A stretch of DNA of 64,000 bases from Aestuarierythrobacter sp037968495 (lineage in GTDB: Bacteria > Pseudomonadota > Alphaproteobacteria > Sphingomonadales > Sphingomonadaceae), in the NCBI GenBank assembly GCA_037968495.1, contig JBBKVP010000067.1, positions 168,872 to 232,871 on the forward strand, read 5' to 3'. Position 1 is the first letter of the stretch. Each line of letters begins with the position of its first letter. The notes under the pieces are model-generated. The model was not told the DNA's origin, ran no database searches, and saw nothing but the letters and a program-made list of their open reading frames with translations. The position numbers were made by a program, and so were the translations under genes. Positions 28,885 through 37,299 of this stretch are shown here, one piece after another.

Positions 28885-29250
28885 ATGGCTCTATACGAGC
28901 ATGTCTTTCTCGCGCGCCAGGATCTGAGCCAAGCTCAGGTTGACGCATTGGCCGCAGCCGCCACGGAAATCGTTGAAGCCAACGATGGCAAGGTCACTAA
29001 GACCGAAACGTGGGGCCTGAAGAATCTAGCCTATAAGATCGAACGTAACCGCAAGGCGCACTTTGTTCTGTTGAACATCGATGGACCCGGCACGCTGATC
29101 GCAGAACTCGAACGCCAGACCCGCATCAACGAAGATGTAATCCGCTACCTGACGATCCGTGTGGACGCTCATGAAGACGGACCTTCAGTAATGATGCGCA
29201 AGAATGACCGCGAGCGCCCCAAGCGCCGCGATCGGGATGGAGATAGCTAA
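28885..29250 (+). CDS. rpsF: 30S ribosomal protein S6
   Basis: S6 binds 16S rRNA together with S18 in the platform of the small subunit. N-terminus LYEHVFLARQDLS and the middle WGLKNLAYKIERNRKAHF are typical; the C-terminal tail is basic (RERPKRRDR). It is preceded by AAAGGAAG eight bases before ATG. First gene of rpsF-rpsR-rplI. The 141-nt leader (28744-28884) has GC-rich runs (GGAGGGGCCCCGC and CCGCGG) that could hold an S6:S18 autoregulatory structure, but I could not confirm one. TAATG overlap with rpsR. Confidence 0.97.
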   Translation: MALYEHVFLARQDLSQAQVDALAAAATEIVEANDGKVTKTETWGLKNLAYKIERNRKAHFVLLNIDGPGTLIAELERQTRINEDVIRYLTIRVDAHEDGPSVMMRKNDRERPKRRDRDGDS

Positions 29251-29474
29251 TGGCACGTCCGTTTTTCCGCCGCCGCAAATCTTGCCCGTTTTCCGGCAAG
29301 GGTGCGCCCGCAATCGATTACAAAGACGTTCGTCTCCTGCAGGGCTTCATGTCCGAGCGTGGGAAGATCGTTCCAAGCCGCATCACAGCCGTTTCTGCAA
29401 AGAAGCAGCGTGAACTTTCACGGGCAATCAAGCGTTCGCGCCAGATTGGCCTTCTGCCCTACCTCGTTAAGTAA
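29250..29474 (+). CDS. rpsR: 30S ribosomal protein S18
   Basis: S18 pairs with S6 on the 30S platform. The 74-aa protein has the family's FFRRRKSCPFSG start and the VPSRITAVSAKKQRELSRAIKRSR core. Start and the rpsF stop overlap by one base. rplI follows 13 nt later, with its own AAGGAGG site. Confidence 0.97.
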   Translation: MARPFFRRRKSCPFSGKGAPAIDYKDVRLLQGFMSERGKIVPSRITAVSAKKQRELSRAIKRSRQIGLLPYLVK

Positions 29475-29487
29475 GGAGGACTAAATC

Positions 29488-30144
29488 ATGGATATTATCC
29501 TCCTCGAACGTATCGAGAAGCTCGGCACAATCGGTGACGTTGTCACTGTAAAGGACGGCTACGCCCGTAACTTCCTGCTTCCTAACAAGAAGGCTCTTCG
29601 CGCCAATGATGGCAACAAGAAAGTCTTCGAAGCGAACCGCGAACGTCTTGAAAAAGAAAATGACGAGCGCCGCGGTGAAGCTGAAAAAGCTGGTGAGAAG
29701 GTTGATGGCGCAGAGATCGTTCTGATCCGCGCATCGTCAAATTCCGGCCAGCTTTACGGCTCGGTCACTGTTCGCGACATTGCTGAAAAGCTGGCTGAAC
29801 AGGATCTCGCTGTCGATAAGAAGCAGATTATTCTTGGCGCACCGATCAAGACCATCGGCATGTTCGATGTTCGCGTTCGCCTGCACCCTGAAGTCGACGT
29901 CACGGTAAAGGCCAACGTAGCCCGCTCCGATGACGAAGCTGCGCTGCAAACTCAGGGCATCGACGTCATGGCGGCAATGTTTGAAGAAGAACAAGCCGAG
30001 AAGAAGGGCTTCACTGAAGCCGTCGATCCTTCGCTTGAGCCGGGTGAAATCCCTGCTGACATGCTCGAAGAAGGCGCTGAAGAAGCTGCCTCCGACGAAG
30101 ACGCGTCTTCGGACGATACTGGCGAAGAAGTTACCGAAGCCTGA
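29488..30144 (+). CDS. rplI: 50S ribosomal protein L9 with long acidic C-terminal tail
   Basis: L9 binds 23S rRNA near the L1 stalk. The N-terminal rRNA-binding domain (MDIILLERIEKLGTIGDVV, GYARNFLLP) and the C-terminal domain (about 75-148) are complete. Beyond about residue 160 is an added tail rich in Glu, Asp and Ala ending DDTGEEVTEA, making 218 aa against about 150 in most bacteria. Such tails recur in sphingomonads; S16 in this window has one too. It starts after AAGGAGG at 29473-29479. Confidence 0.97.
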   Translation: MDIILLERIEKLGTIGDVVTVKDGYARNFLLPNKKALRANDGNKKVFEANRERLEKENDERRGEAEKAGEKVDGAEIVLIRASSNSGQLYGSVTVRDIAEKLAEQDLAVDKKQIILGAPIKTIGMFDVRVRLHPEVDVTVKANVARSDDEAALQTQGIDVMAAMFEEEQAEKKGFTEAVDPSLEPGEIPADMLEEGAEEAASDEDASSDDTGEEVTEA

Positions 30145-30167
30145 GTTATCAAGCTTTGAAAGATTTG

Positions 30168-30201
30168 GGGCGCGGCCTTTGCGGGCTGCGCCCTTTTCTT
30201 T
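30168..30201 (+). terminator. intrinsic terminator of rpsF-rpsR-rplI
   Basis: GGGCGCGGCC (30168-30177) pairs with GGCTGCGCCC (30184-30193), one G-U pair included, with a six-base loop, followed by TTTTCTTT. It lies 24 bases past the rplI stop. Confidence 0.88.
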
Positions 30202-30256
30202 GCAAAATTTCGTTCTGCGACTTCAAAATGTCATGCTGACGCGCTATTAGCTATAG

Positions 30257-31696
30257 ATGAAAACGATAAACAACATTCTTTCGGAACTCCGCAGCATCTA
30301 CAATCAGTCCGTCGAGACACTCCGGACTGATATCCTCGCCTATGGCAAGAACGGCACCCAGCCACCCGCAGACCGCAGAAGTGATGGTAGTTATTGCTAC
30401 CCCGAATTGCGGATGACATTTGCCGGCGGCCAGCAACCGGAAGACCGCAGTCGCGCATTTGGTCGCCTAAATGACGCGGGCGTCTATGCCACCACAGTTA
30501 CAAAGCCTGATCTGTTCGCCGACTATCTAACAGAGCAGCTTGAACTGATCTCCAGCGATTATGACATTGAATTAAGCGTTAGCCGATCACGCCAGGAAAT
30601 TCCGTTTCCCTATGTTCTCGACGGCGAAGCAGGTGCAGAACTTGCAGGGATCAGCCCGCAAGAACTCGCCAGACACTTCCCGACCACCGAACTCGCAATG
30701 ATCGGTGATGAGCTGGCTGACGGAATCGAAATACTCGATTCCGATCTGCCGATTCCACTGTCGCTGTTTGATGGCCTGCGGACCGACTTTTCGCTCGCCC
30801 GGCTAGCGCATTACACCGGTACTGACACCCACCATTTCCAGAAGTTCATCTTGTTCACGAACTACCACCGCTATGTCGACGAATTCGTACAATGGGCTGG
30901 AACTCAGATTGGTGACGGTCACTTTACCGCCCTGTCCGGTGCTGGCGGAATGTATCTCGATAAGCCGACCGATAATGCAGGTGAACATGCGTCGGACGCC
31001 GCCTGGCGCAAGCACCAGATGCCGGCCTACCACCTGATGGCAGAAGGCCGGAACGGGATTACACTGGTCAATATCGGAGTTGGTCCTTCCAACGCGAAGA
31101 CGATTACCGACCATCTCGCGGTCTTGCGGCCCGAATCCTGGCTAATGATCGGTCACTGTGGCGGTTTGCGCCCAACCCAAAAGATTGGCGATTACGTGCT
31201 TGCTCACGCCTATCTGCGCGACGACCATGTGCTCGACAGCGTCTTGCCGCCCGAAATCCCCATCCCGGCCATTGCCGAAGTGCAGCAAGCCCTCGCCAAG
31301 GCCGCAGAGGCAGTAAGCGGCACAGGCGGCGCTGATCTGAAAAAACGGATGCGTACCGGCACGGTTGTCACGACCGACGACCGGAACTGGGAGCTGCGCT
31401 TCACAGATTCAGCAAAGCGGCTCAGCCTCAGCCGCGCTGTCGGCATCGATATGGAAAGCGCCACCATTGCCGCGCAAGGTTACCGGTTCCGCGTTCCATA
31501 CGGCACGCTCCTATGTGTGTCGGACAAGCCGCTGCACGGCGAAATCAAAATGCCGGGCCAAGCGAACAAGTTCTACGAGGAGGCGATCAGCGCCCACCTC
31601 AAGATCGGCACCACGACCTGCGAGTTACTCCGCAATGAAGGCCAACGACTGCACAGCCGCAAGCTACGCGCCTTCAACGAACCGCCTTTCCGATAA
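30257..31696 (+). CDS. amn: AMP nucleosidase
   Basis: Amn hydrolyses AMP to adenine and ribose 5-phosphate and so adjusts the adenylate pool. The N-terminal regulatory domain (about 1-190) precedes a nucleoside-phosphorylase-like catalytic domain with GVGPSNAKTITDHLAVLRP, MIGHCGGLRPTQKIGDYVLAHAY and, near the C-terminus, GIDMESATIAAQGYRFRVPYGT. The 479-aa length is normal. It stands alone after the rplI terminator; the 112-nt gap presumably carries its promoter. Confidence 0.95.
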   Translation: MKTINNILSELRSIYNQSVETLRTDILAYGKNGTQPPADRRSDGSYCYPELRMTFAGGQQPEDRSRAFGRLNDAGVYATTVTKPDLFADYLTEQLELISSDYDIELSVSRSRQEIPFPYVLDGEAGAELAGISPQELARHFPTTELAMIGDELADGIEILDSDLPIPLSLFDGLRTDFSLARLAHYTGTDTHHFQKFILFTNYHRYVDEFVQWAGTQIGDGHFTALSGAGGMYLDKPTDNAGEHASDAAWRKHQMPAYHLMAEGRNGITLVNIGVGPSNAKTITDHLAVLRPESWLMIGHCGGLRPTQKIGDYVLAHAYLRDDHVLDSVLPPEIPIPAIAEVQQALAKAAEAVSGTGGADLKKRMRTGTVVTTDDRNWELRFTDSAKRLSLSRAVGIDMESATIAAQGYRFRVPYGTLLCVSDKPLHGEIKMPGQANKFYEEAISAHLKIGTTTCELLRNEGQRLHSRKLRAFNEPPFR

Positions 31697-31707
31697 GCCA
31701 AGATTGA

Positions 31708-31731
31708 AGGCCGGAAGTTCGCTCCCGGCCT
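31708..31731. terminator. hairpin between convergent amn and M2 peptidase genes
   Basis: AGGCCGG (31708-31714) pairs perfectly with CCGGCCT (31725-31731) across a 10-base loop. It is the only structure in the 47-nt gap between two converging genes, so it could serve both strands. Neither side has a clear U tract. Confidence 0.45.
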
Positions 31732-31743
31732 CGTATCAAGTAA

Positions 31744-33591
31744 TCACCAGCCAGTAGGCTTGCCCTTGTTCTGCACGTCGAGCCATGCCTTGAGCGGCGC
31801 AAAGTACTCGATCATCGCCTTGCCGCTCATCTCGCGGGTGCCGGTGAAGGCTTCGAGAGCATCAGGCCACGGCTTTGACGCGCCCATTTCAAGCATTGCG
31901 CCAAGATTTTTGCCGACTTCTTCATTACCGTAGAACGAACAGCGGTGAAGCGGCCCTTCCCAGCCTGCCTGATCGCATGCGGCTTTGTAGAACTGGAACT
32001 GCAGGATGCGCGCGAGGAAATAGCGCGAGTAAGGCGTATTGCCCGGAATGTGGTACTTTGCGCCCGGATCGAAGGCGTCAGCAGGGCGTTCAACCGGCGG
32101 CGTGATACCTTGATACTGCTCTTTCAAATCGTGCCATGCCGTATTGTAAGTATCGGGCGTGATGGAGCCATCGAAGACGCCCCAGCGCCATTTATCGACC
32201 AACAGGCCAAACGGCAGAAACGCAACTTTATCCATCGCCTGACGCAACAGCAGGCCGATATCCTTATTTGCACCTGGAACATCGGCGCGGTCGAGCATGT
32301 CGATCTGGACGAGATATTCTGGCGTAATCGACAGTGCGACCATATCGCCGATAGCTTCGTGGAAGCCGTCATTTGCGCCGTTCAAATGCAGATAATCCTG
32401 CGTATTATAAGCGCGCTGGTAGTAATTGTGACCCAGCTCGTGGTGGATGGTGATGAAGTCATCCGCATTCTTTTTGATGCACATCTTGATGCGGACATCG
32501 TCTTTATTGTCGAGGTCCCACGCACTGGCGTGGCATACAACATCGCGGTCGGCGGGCTTGGTGAACTGGCTACGCTCGTAAAATGTTTCGGGCAGCGGCG
32601 CGAAACCGAGCGAGGAGAAGAAGTCCTCGCCAACCCGGACCATGTCGACTTCTGACAGGCCTTTTTTGACAATCAGATCGGTGACGTCATATCCGATGTC
32701 ACCGGCACCCTCCGGCGCGACCAACGGATAGATATTGCCCCATTCCTGCGCCCACATATTGCCCAGCAGATCGGCGCGGATCGGGCCGGTAGCTGACTGG
32801 ACATCGTCGCCATATTTCTCATTGAGTTTGCTGCGGACATAGGTGTGGAGGCTGTCATACAGCGGCTTCACTTCCTGCCACATACGCTCCGTTTCGGCAG
32901 TGAATTCATCGGCCGGCATATCATAGCCCGAACGCCACATCGCGCCGACATCGGTAAAGCCCAGTTCGGCCGCGCCTTCATTGGCGATGGCGACCATGCG
33001 GGCGTAATCGTCCTTCATCGGCGCGCCGACCTGCGTGTGCCAGCTGGCCCACATTTCGGATAGCTCTTCAGGCAAACGCTCGGGGTTGCCCATCTCGGCT
33101 TCGATGTCGGAACCGTTTATTGGCTCGCCATTCAGCGTACCCATGCCTTTGCCGTATTGCGAGCCGAGCTTAGTGGCGATTTCGTTGAGTTCGGTAGCGG
33201 CGCCAGCTGTTGTTGGCGCGGGCAGAACAATACCATTGCGAAGCATGTCGAGCTTGCGCGAAACAACAGGGTCGAGTCCTGAAACCTTCGAATATTCTGC
33301 AGCTTGAAGCGCGTAATTAACCGACTTCTCAGTACCTTCAGCGCCGACTTGTGCCGCCAAGGCATCGGTATCGACAGTGATGTAGGTTGCATTGATCCAA
33401 TAGGTCTTGCTTGCTTCTACCGAGTAACCAAACAGGTCTTCCTCGACCATCTTGACCCAGTCTGCTGCCCCTTCAGGCGTCATCGGGAAACCCGCATCCA
33501 TAGCGACATCGGGTTCTGCGTGATTATCGGCATAGGCCGGGGTGGCAAGCGAGATGGCAAGCGCTGCGAGCGCGACGGAGGCCAGTTTCAT
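31744..33591 (-). CDS. secreted M2 family peptidyl-dipeptidase (ACE-like)
   Basis: M2 enzymes are zinc dipeptidyl carboxypeptidases related to angiotensin-converting enzyme. A signal peptide is clear (MKLASVALAALAISLATPAYA). The active site is IHHELGHNYYQ (HELGH), and NDGFHEAIGDM supplies the third ligand Glu. Length 615 aa is normal. The product should be periplasmic or outer-membrane associated. It is monocistronic, with a 67-nt gap to the next gene. With the S9 peptidase at 38161-40401 it suggests use of external peptides. Confidence 0.92.
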   Translation of the reverse strand: MKLASVALAALAISLATPAYADNHAEPDVAMDAGFPMTPEGAADWVKMVEEDLFGYSVEASKTYWINATYITVDTDALAAQVGAEGTEKSVNYALQAAEYSKVSGLDPVVSRKLDMLRNGIVLPAPTTAGAATELNEIATKLGSQYGKGMGTLNGEPINGSDIEAEMGNPERLPEELSEMWASWHTQVGAPMKDDYARMVAIANEGAAELGFTDVGAMWRSGYDMPADEFTAETERMWQEVKPLYDSLHTYVRSKLNEKYGDDVQSATGPIRADLLGNMWAQEWGNIYPLVAPEGAGDIGYDVTDLIVKKGLSEVDMVRVGEDFFSSLGFAPLPETFYERSQFTKPADRDVVCHASAWDLDNKDDVRIKMCIKKNADDFITIHHELGHNYYQRAYNTQDYLHLNGANDGFHEAIGDMVALSITPEYLVQIDMLDRADVPGANKDIGLLLRQAMDKVAFLPFGLLVDKWRWGVFDGSITPDTYNTAWHDLKEQYQGITPPVERPADAFDPGAKYHIPGNTPYSRYFLARILQFQFYKAACDQAGWEGPLHRCSFYGNEEVGKNLGAMLEMGASKPWPDALEAFTGTREMSGKAMIEYFAPLKAWLDVQNKGKPTGW

Positions 33592-33658
33592 GCAAATATC
33601 CTCTATTTTGTAATTCTTGTTGCGATTGTTAACGGTTTGAACCTGCAGCGATGCTTAA

Positions 33659-34177
33659 TCAAGCGGCGCGGCGCGCATTCCGGTAAACCCACAGGAAGCC
33701 GGCAATCACGCCAACAAATGTGACGATCCATGCGGCAATCTTGATCGGCCTAACCGCTGCGGCCAGCCCGGCCAGCCCGTCAGAGCCATTGCCATTCAGC
33801 AATTGAATAAGCTGCGCCGAAGTCTCGATAATATCCGTCACAAAGAACACTGCCGCCGCTGCTATCACGATCAGTCCGGTGCGTTTGATTGCTGCGCGTT
33901 CACCGCCAAGCAAATAACGCCCCGCAATAATGCTCATGGCGGAGTAGATAACGATGAACGCCAGGTCAGCCGACATAGCGACAATAGCCTGATCGCCGAC
34001 CCCCGCCGCGCGCCACGCCGCTTGTATCCGGGTGATTTCTGCACCCGTCCCGCCAGCTTGATGGTCCAGAATTCCGCCAGGCACAGCTGTAAGTATCAGC
34101 GGGGCATGCAGCGCGAGCGTAATGATGAATACAATCACACCGCTAAGCCAGAAGAGAAAAGCCTTTTTGCGGGTCAA
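33659..34177 (-). CDS. four-helix membrane protein, 172 aa
   Basis: No family is recognised. Hydrophobic segments at about 8-30, 62-85, 97-125 and 143-165 suggest four membrane helices; the N- and C-ends are basic (MTRKKAF, YRNARRAA). The ATG overlaps the upstream hydrolase stop by four bases (ATGA), making it the last gene of an overlapping unit headed by asd. No catalytic motif is visible. Confidence 0.75.
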   Translation of the reverse strand: MTRKKAFLFWLSGVIVFIITLALHAPLILTAVPGGILDHQAGGTGAEITRIQAAWRAAGVGDQAIVAMSADLAFIVIYSAMSIIAGRYLLGGERAAIKRTGLIVIAAAAVFFVTDIIETSAQLIQLLNGNGSDGLAGLAAAVRPIKIAAWIVTFVGVIAGFLWVYRNARRAA

Positions 34178-34935
34178 AGCGGCTCCACCAGAAATGCCGT
34201 GATCGCCGCGCCCAACTCGCGCTTGCTGACACTGCTCATATGCGTGCCCGGAATCTCGATATGTACGCCGTTCGGTAATGCATCCGCCAGATCGACAGGT
34301 GAGCCATTATCGCGATCTTCATCACCGCAGATAACCGCCGTGGACATGGTCAGCTTGATTAAGTCTTTCGGCGCTGTGTCGCTGCGCGATTGTAGCAGAT
34401 GACGCGCTGCTACCCGGTCGACCTTCATTGTTTTCATGAATTGTACGGCAAAATAGGCAGCCTCGCCGCGTTCCACGCTGTCGAACCGATCGATCGCATC
34501 GACGAAGAAATCCGAACGTCCGGTCCATCCTACCAGACCTTGAAGACCCATGCCCGACAGCACCAGTTTGCGCGGTTTCAGCCCGAGTATCACACTACGC
34601 ACAGAAGTCCGTGCGCCGAGCGAAAAGCCGACCAGATCGAAGTCTTCCAGCTGTAACACCTCGGCTAATGCAATCACATCGCGCGCCAGAACATCCTCAG
34701 GAAAGTCCGCCGCATCATGGGGCTTTGCCGACGCACCATGAGCGCGCAGGTCAGGCATAATGCACTCGAAACCGGCTTCGACCAGTTGAGCAGCATGGCC
34801 ATAACGCACCCAATTCATATCTGCGCTGGAGAATAAGCCGTGGAGCAAGAGAACGGGCCGCCCTTCCCCCATGGAATGGACTGCAAGCTCCTCACCATCA
34901 AACGATGGCACCATGAGCGTCGAAATCGTGCTCAC
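34174..34935 (-). CDS. alpha/beta hydrolase
   Basis: The alpha/beta-hydrolase fold is shown by LLLHGLFSSADMNW (oxyanion region), GFSLGAR with nucleophile Ser, and a C-terminal GTHMSSV supplying His. GDEDRDNGSP may carry the acid. GTG 34935 is chosen because it overlaps the upstream isomerase stop as GTGA; ATG 34914 is an alternative, and the longer frame to 34968 runs into the isomerase gene. Substrate unknown. Confidence 0.83.
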   Translation of the reverse strand: MSTISTLMVPSFDGEELAVHSMGEGRPVLLLHGLFSSADMNWVRYGHAAQLVEAGFECIMPDLRAHGASAKPHDAADFPEDVLARDVIALAEVLQLEDFDLVGFSLGARTSVRSVILGLKPRKLVLSGMGLQGLVGWTGRSDFFVDAIDRFDSVERGEAAYFAVQFMKTMKVDRVAARHLLQSRSDTAPKDLIKLTMSTAVICGDEDRDNGSPVDLADALPNGVHIEIPGTHMSSVSKRELGAAITAFLVEPL

Positions 34936-35579
34936 CGCTCGGTCAGCCCCTTTTCGTTCATGCGCCACAGGACCATTTCGATCCGGTCCTGTCCAAAGAA
35001 CGGCTCACTGTCGAATACAAGTGTCGGCACGCCCCAATGGCCTGAGGCCTCCAGCGTATCTTGGTTCGCCGCGATTTCCGCATCGAGCGCCTCGGCTTCA
35101 CTGGCGGCTTCAGCGTCCAGTTCAGCCAGATCAAGGCCCGCCCGTTCAGCAGCGCCGGCGAGGTGATCGCCTTGGTCCCAGCCGTCGGTTCCGCCCCAGA
35201 TCAGGCGTGAAACCTCATCGGCGAAGGCCAGCGATTTTCCGCGCCGTGCAGCGGCCTGCCCCATGCGGGTAAGGCGGTAAATATGAGGCTGTTCATCAGC
35301 GATTTTGCGTGTCTTCATATCCTGAATAATCGGATCGGGGCGCGGCGCGGAAAAGGGAATACCATGGAACTTCGCCACGCGGATCATGTCGCGAAACGTA
35401 TAGCCCAGCCAATTGGGATGGTTGCGCTCAAAGAAATCAGGCTGACGAATCGCAAGCGGAAAGACCGGCCGTAGATTGATTTCGACGTCGTAAAGCTCGG
35501 TCAGCGCACGGTAACGGCCAATCGCGAGATAGCTGTAAGGCGAACGGAACGACCAGAAGAGTTCAGCTGTGAGGGTCAC
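34932..35579 (-). CDS. 2-hydroxychromene-2-carboxylate isomerase / DsbA-family thioredoxin-fold protein
   Basis: The thioredoxin-fold start LFWSFRSPYSYLAI with Ser in place of Cys, and the C-terminal SGHWGVPTLVF and FFGQDRIEMV, match the HCCA isomerase / GST-kappa group. In naphthalene degraders the family isomerises 2-hydroxychromene-2-carboxylate with glutathione, but no aromatic pathway genes are present here, so a general role is more likely. GTG start overlapping the lipoprotein stop as GTGA. 215 aa. Confidence 0.82.
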   Translation of the reverse strand: MTLTAELFWSFRSPYSYLAIGRYRALTELYDVEINLRPVFPLAIRQPDFFERNHPNWLGYTFRDMIRVAKFHGIPFSAPRPDPIIQDMKTRKIADEQPHIYRLTRMGQAAARRGKSLAFADEVSRLIWGGTDGWDQGDHLAGAAERAGLDLAELDAEAASEAEALDAEIAANQDTLEASGHWGVPTLVFDSEPFFGQDRIEMVLWRMNEKGLTER

Positions 35580-36172
35580 CGGAAAAAGCAGTTCGTTCCA
35601 GCGTATAGACTTTCGATGTCATCATCATCTGACTCGCCAGCCAGAAATATCCCGATACCTTCGTCAGTCGCGAGTTCTTTGCCGAGTGTGCTCTCGGGAA
35701 TTTCGGTGATTGTGTAGACCTTTCGCGCGTCGGCAATCGGTGATCCGGGTCGAATGCCTTCGGGCGTTGTCGCGCGTGCCGATTCAGGTGACGAGTCAAC
35801 GAACCAACCGACCAGAAAGCCCTGCTGAAAATTGAGCGTCACGCCGCCGAGATAGCTCGTCGTTTCGATTGGCCCAGCACCGCATTCATCATTGCGCTCG
35901 CGCGACTGCGGTGTGCCCAAAGCAGCCGTCACGGCCTGCTCGACATCGTCTCGGGATGAACTGAAGGGAAGTTGGGCGCCGTCGGGGCCTGTCGTGCGAA
36001 TGCCATCCCCGGATAGGCGAAGGCTGCCAGCTTCCTCATTATTCATGCCTGCGGGGGCCTGCATGCTCGTTTGACCAGCGGGCGCGGTGCCCGGCTCTGC
36101 CGAACAACCTGCTATCAACACTATCGCCGCCGAGATTGAAGATAAACTTCTCCGCTTCTGCATGACTGCCAT
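35576..36172 (-). CDS. hypothetical lipoprotein
   Basis: A lipoprotein signal with lipobox LIAGC lies at about residues 17-21 from ATG 36172. The mature part starts with a Pro/Gly/Met-rich linker and has a DUF-like globular domain containing TTGPDGAQLPFSSS, NDECGAGPIE and GFLVGWFVD; four or five acidic residues sit near the end (ESDDDDIES). I do not recognise the family. The start overlaps the asd stop by one base (TGATG), so the gene is translationally coupled to asd. Confidence 0.78.
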   Translation of the reverse strand: MAVMQKRRSLSSISAAIVLIAGCSAEPGTAPAGQTSMQAPAGMNNEEAGSLRLSGDGIRTTGPDGAQLPFSSSRDDVEQAVTAALGTPQSRERNDECGAGPIETTSYLGGVTLNFQQGFLVGWFVDSSPESARATTPEGIRPGSPIADARKVYTITEIPESTLGKELATDEGIGIFLAGESDDDDIESLYAGTNCFFR

Positions 36173-37197
36173 CAACCCTTCTTAAGGTGCCTCCGTCCGA
36201 GCAATTCAGCGATCTGAACGGCATTAAGTGCTGCGCCTTTGCGCAGATTATCAGATACGCACCACAATGAAATGCCGTTCTCGACCGTCGGGTCTTCGCG
36301 CACGCGGCTAATGTAGGTCGCTCCCTCGCCCGCCGCTTCGGTCGGGGTAACGTAGCCGCCGTCTTCACGCTTATCGACCAGCATAATGCCTGGCGCCTCG
36401 CGCAAGATCTCCTGCGCTTGTTTGGCTGTCATTTCTTTCTCGAATTCGATATTCACGCTTTCGCTGTGGCCGACAAATACGGGAACGCGCACGCATGTGG
36501 CGTTCATCTTGATTTTGGGGTCGAGAATCTTCTTGGTTTCCACCACCATCTTCCACTCTTCCTTGGTCGAACCATCGTCGAGGAAGACGTCGATATGCGG
36601 GATCACGTTGAAGGCGATTTGCTTGGTAAAGATGCTCGGCTCAACCGCATCACCGACGAAAATCGCGCGGCTCTGGGTGAAGAGCTCGTCCATGCCGGCT
36701 TTGCCTGCACCCGATACTGACTGGTAGGTCGAAACAACGACGCGCTTGATTACAGCAGCATCGTGCAAAGGCTTCAAAGCAACAACCAGCTGGGCCGTCG
36801 AGCAATTGGGATTCGCGATAATGTTACGCTTGGAATAGCCATCAATGGCGTCCGGATTAACTTCTGGTACGATCAACGGCACGTCGGGGTCCATGCGGTA
36901 GAGCGAGCTATTGTCGATCACCACGCAGCCGGCAGCCGCAGCCTTGGGTGCATATTCCTTTGCCGGGCCGGAGCCTGCGGAGAACAATGCGATGTCCCAA
37001 CCGGCCCAATCGAAATGCTCGATATTCTTGCATTTGAGCATCTTACCCGTGTCACCGAATTCAACCTCGCTGCCGTGACTGCGCGAGCTGGCGACAGCCG
37101 CGATCTCGTCAATCGGAAACTCACGTTCGGCAAGAATCTGCATCATCTCGCGTCCGACATTTCCGGTCGCGCCGACGACTGCTACTCGGTAACCCAA
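36172..37197 (-). CDS. asd: aspartate-semialdehyde dehydrogenase
   Basis: Asd reduces aspartyl phosphate to aspartate semialdehyde, the branch point to lysine/DAP, threonine and methionine. NADP-binding VVGATGNVGREMM is at the N-terminus; the catalytic Cys is in ANPNCSTAQLV (near residue 131), and the substrate-binding RVPVFVGHSESVNIE follows. Length 341 aa is normal. It heads a five-gene chain (asd, lipoprotein, isomerase, hydrolase, membrane protein), each pair overlapping by one to four bases. Confidence 0.96.
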   Translation of the reverse strand: MGYRVAVVGATGNVGREMMQILAEREFPIDEIAAVASSRSHGSEVEFGDTGKMLKCKNIEHFDWAGWDIALFSAGSGPAKEYAPKAAAAGCVVIDNSSLYRMDPDVPLIVPEVNPDAIDGYSKRNIIANPNCSTAQLVVALKPLHDAAVIKRVVVSTYQSVSGAGKAGMDELFTQSRAIFVGDAVEPSIFTKQIAFNVIPHIDVFLDDGSTKEEWKMVVETKKILDPKIKMNATCVRVPVFVGHSESVNIEFEKEMTAKQAQEILREAPGIMLVDKREDGGYVTPTEAAGEGATYISRVREDPTVENGISLWCVSDNLRKGAALNAVQIAELLGRRHLKKG

Positions 37198-37299
37198 TTC
37201 AATTCTCCTAGCATGACACTGCTTGTTGCACTTGTTGCGTCAGCCTCTAGCATCAATTTACCCGCGCGGAACTGCGCAATCGAATGCAGGGGCTGAACA

